Of a stretch of DNA of 9,564 nt, positions 6,321-9,564 are shown piece by piece (position 1 is the stretch's first letter; each line of letters opens with the position of its first letter). This DNA comes from Bacteroidota bacterium (lineage in GTDB: Bacteria > Bacteroidota > Bacteroidia > Chitinophagales > UBA2359): NCBI GenBank assembly GCA_020631675.1, contig JAHDGT010000148.1:1-9564 (forward strand), in the 5' to 3' direction. The position numbers were made by a program, and so were the translations under genes. Under the pieces are notes generated by a model. That model saw only the letters and a list, made by a program, of their open reading frames with translations. It did no database searches and was not told the DNA's origin.

Positions 6321-9296
6321 TTACTGCTTCACAAAACGCTCACCATACCAAGCCTCACCCGCTTTCAATCGAGCAAAATACAAACCACTTGGGTAATCTG
6401 TTAAATCGATGCTTAGTAGCGTATTGGCACCAACAGCTTGCTGCAACATCAACTTACCCGTAACATCGTAGATGAAAAGTTCGCTATCAACAGTTGTATC
6501 CTGTAGCACTTGAATCTGAATGACATCTTGCGCAGGATTAGGTTGAACACTTAAAATACCCGTGCTGAAACCAGTGCGATTCAAGCTGATCGCAGGCGAA
6601 GTCACCATCGTACCATCTTGATCCACTTGCGTTAACTGGTAGTAAGTCGTACCCATTTCAATAGCCGCATCCACGAACTCATAAGCCGTGTCTTCAGTTG
6701 TAGTACCCGCACCATCAATAGTAGCGATGGTTTCAAAAGTACTGCCATCAAAAGAGCGCGCCAATAAGAAGTGGTTGTTCTGGTATTCTGACGCCGTTAG
6801 CCAGCTGATCAGATTACTTGTTTCTAAGGCGGTTGCTTCAAAGCTCACCAATTCAATAGGCAGTTTCAAACAAGGAACAGAAGACTCACTCACATCCGCA
6901 CTACAGCCTAAATCATCTGTCGCACTAATGCTATAGCTCTCTCCACCTTGGAATGGTCCGAATAAAGCCCCTTCGCTGACGCCTAACTCATCCACATAAG
7001 ATGTGGCATTCACTTGGTAATCACTGCCATCATAAGAAGGCAAACCACCAGTAATGCTGAAAGAGACAGTAAATTGACCCGTCTCCGCATTACAGTTATC
7101 CCCGTAATCAATTGTGATCGGGTCTAATAGTACAAAATGAGTAGGACCACTGAATTGAATACACGGACTGGAAACATCCACATTACCCGCATCATCCGTA
7201 GCACCAGCTACTAAGTATAAGTAGTAATCCGTGTTCGTATTATAATCATCGCTGGATGCGGAGAAGGTGGCATCTAATGATGTGCTGACTACATTATCAA
7301 ATGGCCCTTCGTCAGAAGTGGTCAATACGAATTGCAGCGCATGACCATCAGCGATCTCTGAACCAGAGCTTGTAAAGCTCGCAACATCACCATCACAATA
7401 GTAGAACTCGCCATCACCTTCTGTGATAAAGCCAGGGTCAGATACGGCATCAACCGTTACGGTTACAGTAGCTGTACCAGAGCAGCCGTTGTCATCACTT
7501 ACCGCTACGGTATAAGTAGTAGTTTCTGTAGGTGAGGCTGTTACTTCCGCATCTGTTGCACTGCTTAATCCATCAGCCGGGCTCCAAGAGTAGTTCGTGC
7601 CCCCGCCAGCAGTTAAAGTCGCACTTTCACCTGCGCAGATCGTCACATCATCACTGATCGTAGGATCCAAGTCGCCACTCACAAAAACAGTAACCGAAGA
7701 CTCGCCAAAACAACCCACCGCATCATCCGCACTTACAAAATAAGTGGTTGTTTCTATAGGAGACACGGTGAAGAAACCATCTTCAGTAATGCTGATCGCA
7801 TCATCTCCTTCCGCTACCCAATAATAAGTTACGCCATCACCATCAGCGGTGATCTGTAAACCTACTTCCGTACCCGGACAAACTGTTACATCGTCACTTA
7901 CAGATACTTCTAAGCTGGATAAAATAACGCTGACTTCATCAACAGAGCTACAAGCCCCTTCCGCATCAAAAGCGGTTACTGTATAAGTCGCATTTTCCGT
8001 TGGCGTTACGACAATACTCGCACTAGTAGGGTCGCTGATCGTACCATCAGGACCTTCCCATACATAAGTCGCACCACCACTAGCGGTCAGTTCCGCGGAG
8101 CCACCACCACAGATAACCACATCATCACCTGCGTCTACCTCAAAAGGTGCTACAAAGTCGATCACAATGGTATCGTAATCATCACAGCCAGCCTCATTTA
8201 CGGCATACAGAACATAGGTTTGCAAACCTGTCAATTCTGTCAATTCAGGAGTCAAAGAGTTCGGGTCACTCAAGCCCTCTTCCGGGAACCAAGAGAACTC
8301 TTCACTACCTACCACACTTGCTTCAATGGTTACGGGTTCACCTTCACACTGTACCACATCTTCTGGCGTACCGGCATCCACTAATACGATCTCACAAGCT
8401 GTCACATTGAATTGGAAGTCACGTTTTACCGTACCTAATAATTCTCCATCGCGATACTCAGATACACAAATACCCACTACGAACTGCCCCGTAAAAGGAG
8501 GCGTAGCCAGGAGTAAACCCGTTTCTGGATCAATACTCATTGGCGGATCACTGGCAAGCGGGTTCTCCGTATCAAACAAACCACCCCAGACCACTGGGTC
8601 ATAAGGCGGAGCGGAGGCGATCACTGGCGCTGCATCAATATCACTCGCACCCAAGAACGGATCACAGAACTCATAGACCAGCGAATCCCCATCCGCATCC
8701 GTGGCGGAATGGTCGAACACCAGTTCAAAATCCTGGCAAATGATATTAGGCGGGAAATTCACGAACTCAGGCGAAGAGTTATTACACTCATCTACGGGAG
8801 TCTGAGGTACATTGATCGTATAAGTAGCACCCGACTCCAAAGGGTCAATGATGTTCACAATAGATCCATTTCTACAGCAACGCTGGTAAACAATGGAATG
8901 AGAACTAAAGGCAATGTCCAAGGTGGTCGTACCACTGTAGACCCCTCTACGAACACATATATCAGGAACACTTTCCAGACAAAGCCCATCGATCACTGGC
9001 TCTAATGTGGTCGTATCAGGATTAAATAATTCCAAAGTACCCGCTACAAAACCGAAATCGTTGTAAATGGTCAGATAAGCTGGGTTGTCAAAAGGAACAG
9101 CAAGACCGCCATCGCAATCTTTATAGACCGTCAAGTTGACTTGAAACTCATCGCCTCCTAAACATTCGTAGGTCAATTCTCCACCAACAATGTGGGTCGC
9201 CTGCAATGAAGTGCTGAGACTCAAGCTCAGGCTCAAGCCTAAAATCAAGGAAAGAACACAGCAAGAAGTGCTGAAAAAGTAGAGTATGCGTCGCAT
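6321..9296 (-). CDS. T9SS-sorted surface protein with Ig/PKD-like repeats
   Basis: A 991-residue secreted, probably adhesin-like protein. Residues 1-33 are a signal peptide (MRRILYFF, a Leu/Ser-rich core, cleavage after LQA). The mature N-terminus THIVGGELTY opens a Cys-rich domain (to about 300) known from Bacteroidota gliding-motility-associated surface proteins. Four Ig/PKD-like repeats follow at about 306-383, 386-459, 461-539 and 542-617. Each begins near a D-x-x-x-C motif, contains an aromatic core strand and a T-Y-x-V motif, and ends with a second Cys, suggesting one disulfide per repeat. A region with further Cys (618-810) and a fibronectin-like module (LPIELVSFEA onward, about 812-905) precede the C-terminal T9SS type A domain (about 916-991: VQPNPA, YDVTGKL, YPSGLYFARL, end FVKQ). 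That tail directs export and surface attachment. I chose the ATG at 9296 because a longer frame from a TTG at 9386 adds 30 non-signal residues and overlaps the promoter. No partner gene adjoins it. Confidence 0.92.
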   Translation of the reverse strand: MRRILYFFSTSCCVLSLILGLSLSLSLSTSLQATHIVGGELTYECLGGDEFQVNLTVYKDCDGGLAVPFDNPAYLTIYNDFGFVAGTLELFNPDTTTLEPVIDGLCLESVPDICVRRGVYSGTTTLDIAFSSHSIVYQRCCRNGSIVNIIDPLESGATYTINVPQTPVDECNNSSPEFVNFPPNIICQDFELVFDHSATDADGDSLVYEFCDPFLGASDIDAAPVIASAPPYDPVVWGGLFDTENPLASDPPMSIDPETGLLLATPPFTGQFVVGICVSEYRDGELLGTVKRDFQFNVTACEIVLVDAGTPEDVVQCEGEPVTIEASVVGSEEFSWFPEEGLSDPNSLTPELTELTGLQTYVLYAVNEAGCDDYDTIVIDFVAPFEVDAGDDVVICGGGSAELTASGGATYVWEGPDGTISDPTSASIVVTPTENATYTVTAFDAEGACSSVDEVSVILSSLEVSVSDDVTVCPGTEVGLQITADGDGVTYYWVAEGDDAISITEDGFFTVSPIETTTYFVSADDAVGCFGESSVTVFVSGDLDPTISDDVTICAGESATLTAGGGTNYSWSPADGLSSATDAEVTASPTETTTYTVAVSDDNGCSGTATVTVTVDAVSDPGFITEGDGEFYYCDGDVASFTSSGSEIADGHALQFVLTTSDEGPFDNVVSTSLDATFSASSDDYNTNTDYYLYLVAGATDDAGNVDVSSPCIQFSGPTHFVLLDPITIDYGDNCNAETGQFTVSFSITGGLPSYDGSDYQVNATSYVDELGVSEGALFGPFQGGESYSISATDDLGCSADVSESSVPCLKLPIELVSFEATALETSNLISWLTASEYQNNHFLLARSFDGSTFETIATIDGAGTTTEDTAYEFVDAAIEMGTTYYQLTQVDQDGTMVTSPAISLNRTGFSTGILSVQPNPAQDVIQIQVLQDTTVDSELFIYDVTGKLMLQQAVGANTLLSIDLTDYPSGLYFARLKAGEAWYGERFVKQ

Positions 9297-9314
9297 AGGG
9301 AATATTTTAGGGAG

Positions 9315-9331
9315 TGGGGATGGCGTCCCCA
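9315..9331 (-). promoter_or_regulatory. Hairpin in the 5' leader of the T9SS surface-protein gene
   Basis: TGGGGA (9315-9320) and TCCCCA (9326-9331) form a 6-bp GC-rich stem with a 5-base loop, 18 bases before the ATG and inside the predicted leader of about 55 bases. It could affect translation or mRNA stability. No riboswitch family is recognisable, so a regulatory role is only a guess. Confidence 0.3.
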
Positions 9332-9356
9332 TCAAAATATCGTGCTTAATAGAGGA

Positions 9357-9387
9357 TAAATATACAAGATCGTTCGCGTTGCACAAT
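9357..9387 (-). promoter_or_regulatory. Promoter of the T9SS surface-protein gene (Bacteroidota type)
   Basis: On the minus strand ATTG (9387-9384) is followed after exactly 19 bases by TATATTTA (9364-9357). This fits the Bacteroidota primary-sigma pattern TTTG, about 19 bases, TAnnTTTG, with one mismatch in each box. Transcription would begin near 9350, leaving a leader of about 55 bases before the ATG at 9296. Confidence 0.6.
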
Positions 9388-9443
9388 AGATTTTTTTAAT
9401 CCCTCTCAGATAGGCGACTTTTTACTACTTTTATCGGGGCGCA

Positions 9444-9557
9444 TACCCGCAATAGAAAGGGGGATTGATTCTGCTGCCGTTCATCAAATTGTGGTGTTCG
9501 ACAAAAAGACGTTATGATATAAGGTCTCTTCTGTCCTCCCCCTTTCTACTGCGGGTA
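9444..9557. repeat. Inverted-repeat element (possible second MITE-like palindrome)
   Basis: TACCCGCAATAGAAAGGGGG (9444-9463) and CCCCCTTTCTACTGCGGGTA (9538-9557) are inverted repeats matching at 19 of 20 positions, with one further inner A-T pair (9464/9537). They enclose 72 bases without an ORF. Inside there is faint mirror-image similarity (for example ATCA on both arms) and a nested TTGAT/ATCAA pair (9465-9469 / 9483-9487). The ends share no sequence with the element at 4063-4225, so it would be a different family. It lies upstream of the minus-strand promoter at 9357-9387. A structured leader or RNA of a gene beyond the window edge is also possible. The flanking bases 9388-9443 show nothing else. 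Confidence 0.5.
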
Positions 9558-9564
9558 CCGGGCT

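Noticed and set aside
8147..9005. Several plus-strand open frames of 67-98 codons opposite the surface-protein gene
   Set aside because: They overlap one another and the well-supported minus-strand gene, and have low-complexity His/Ser/Thr-rich sequences with no recognisable domain.
1..9564. CRISPR array, tRNA, rRNA, phage or defence genes
   Set aside because: No regularly spaced direct repeats, RNA gene signatures, integrase, transposase or defence-type domains are visible on either strand.

Overview
The window looks like a chromosomal piece of a Bacteroidota bacterium, most likely from the Saprospiria/Lewinella-like part of the phylum. Three things point there: a surface protein ending in a type IX secretion (T9SS) type A sorting domain, gene starts without Shine-Dalgarno sequences in AT-rich leaders, and promoter-like motifs of the Bacteroidota type (TTG, about 19 bases, TAnnTTTG). 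The lineage is an inference from sequence style, not from a database search.

Layout: (1) 36-2312 +, a complete mitochondrial-type aconitase with all three cluster cysteines, closed by a clear terminator. (2) 2570-3193 +, a DUF937 protein with an internal duplication and a calcium-loop-like motif. (3) 3291-4022 +, a DUF4197 lipoprotein. (4) 4023-4285, a non-coding gap holding a 163-bp imperfect palindrome with 20-bp inverted ends (MITE-like), followed one base later by a terminator. (5) 4286-5539 +, a patatin-like lipid hydrolase, with a small beta-rich, probably outer-membrane lipoprotein 8 bases downstream (5548-6204 +). (6) 6226-6274, a perfect 22-bp hairpin serving as a bidirectional terminator between convergent genes. 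(7) 6321-9296 -, a 991-residue secreted multidomain adhesin-like protein with four Ig/PKD-like repeats and a T9SS sorting tail. It has a well-formed promoter at 9357-9387. (8) 9444-9557, a second inverted-repeat element beside the window edge.

Functionally this is a core-metabolism gene (TCA cycle) followed by envelope-related genes: a DUF4197 lipoprotein, a patatin/lipoprotein pair and a T9SS cargo protein. I see no defence, CRISPR, phage, rRNA or tRNA genes. The least explained parts are the two palindromic elements. Next in interest are the overlap of a terminator loop with an exact -7 promoter box ahead of the patatin gene, and the uncharacterised patatin/lipoprotein pair. No gap between genes exceeds 300 bases.
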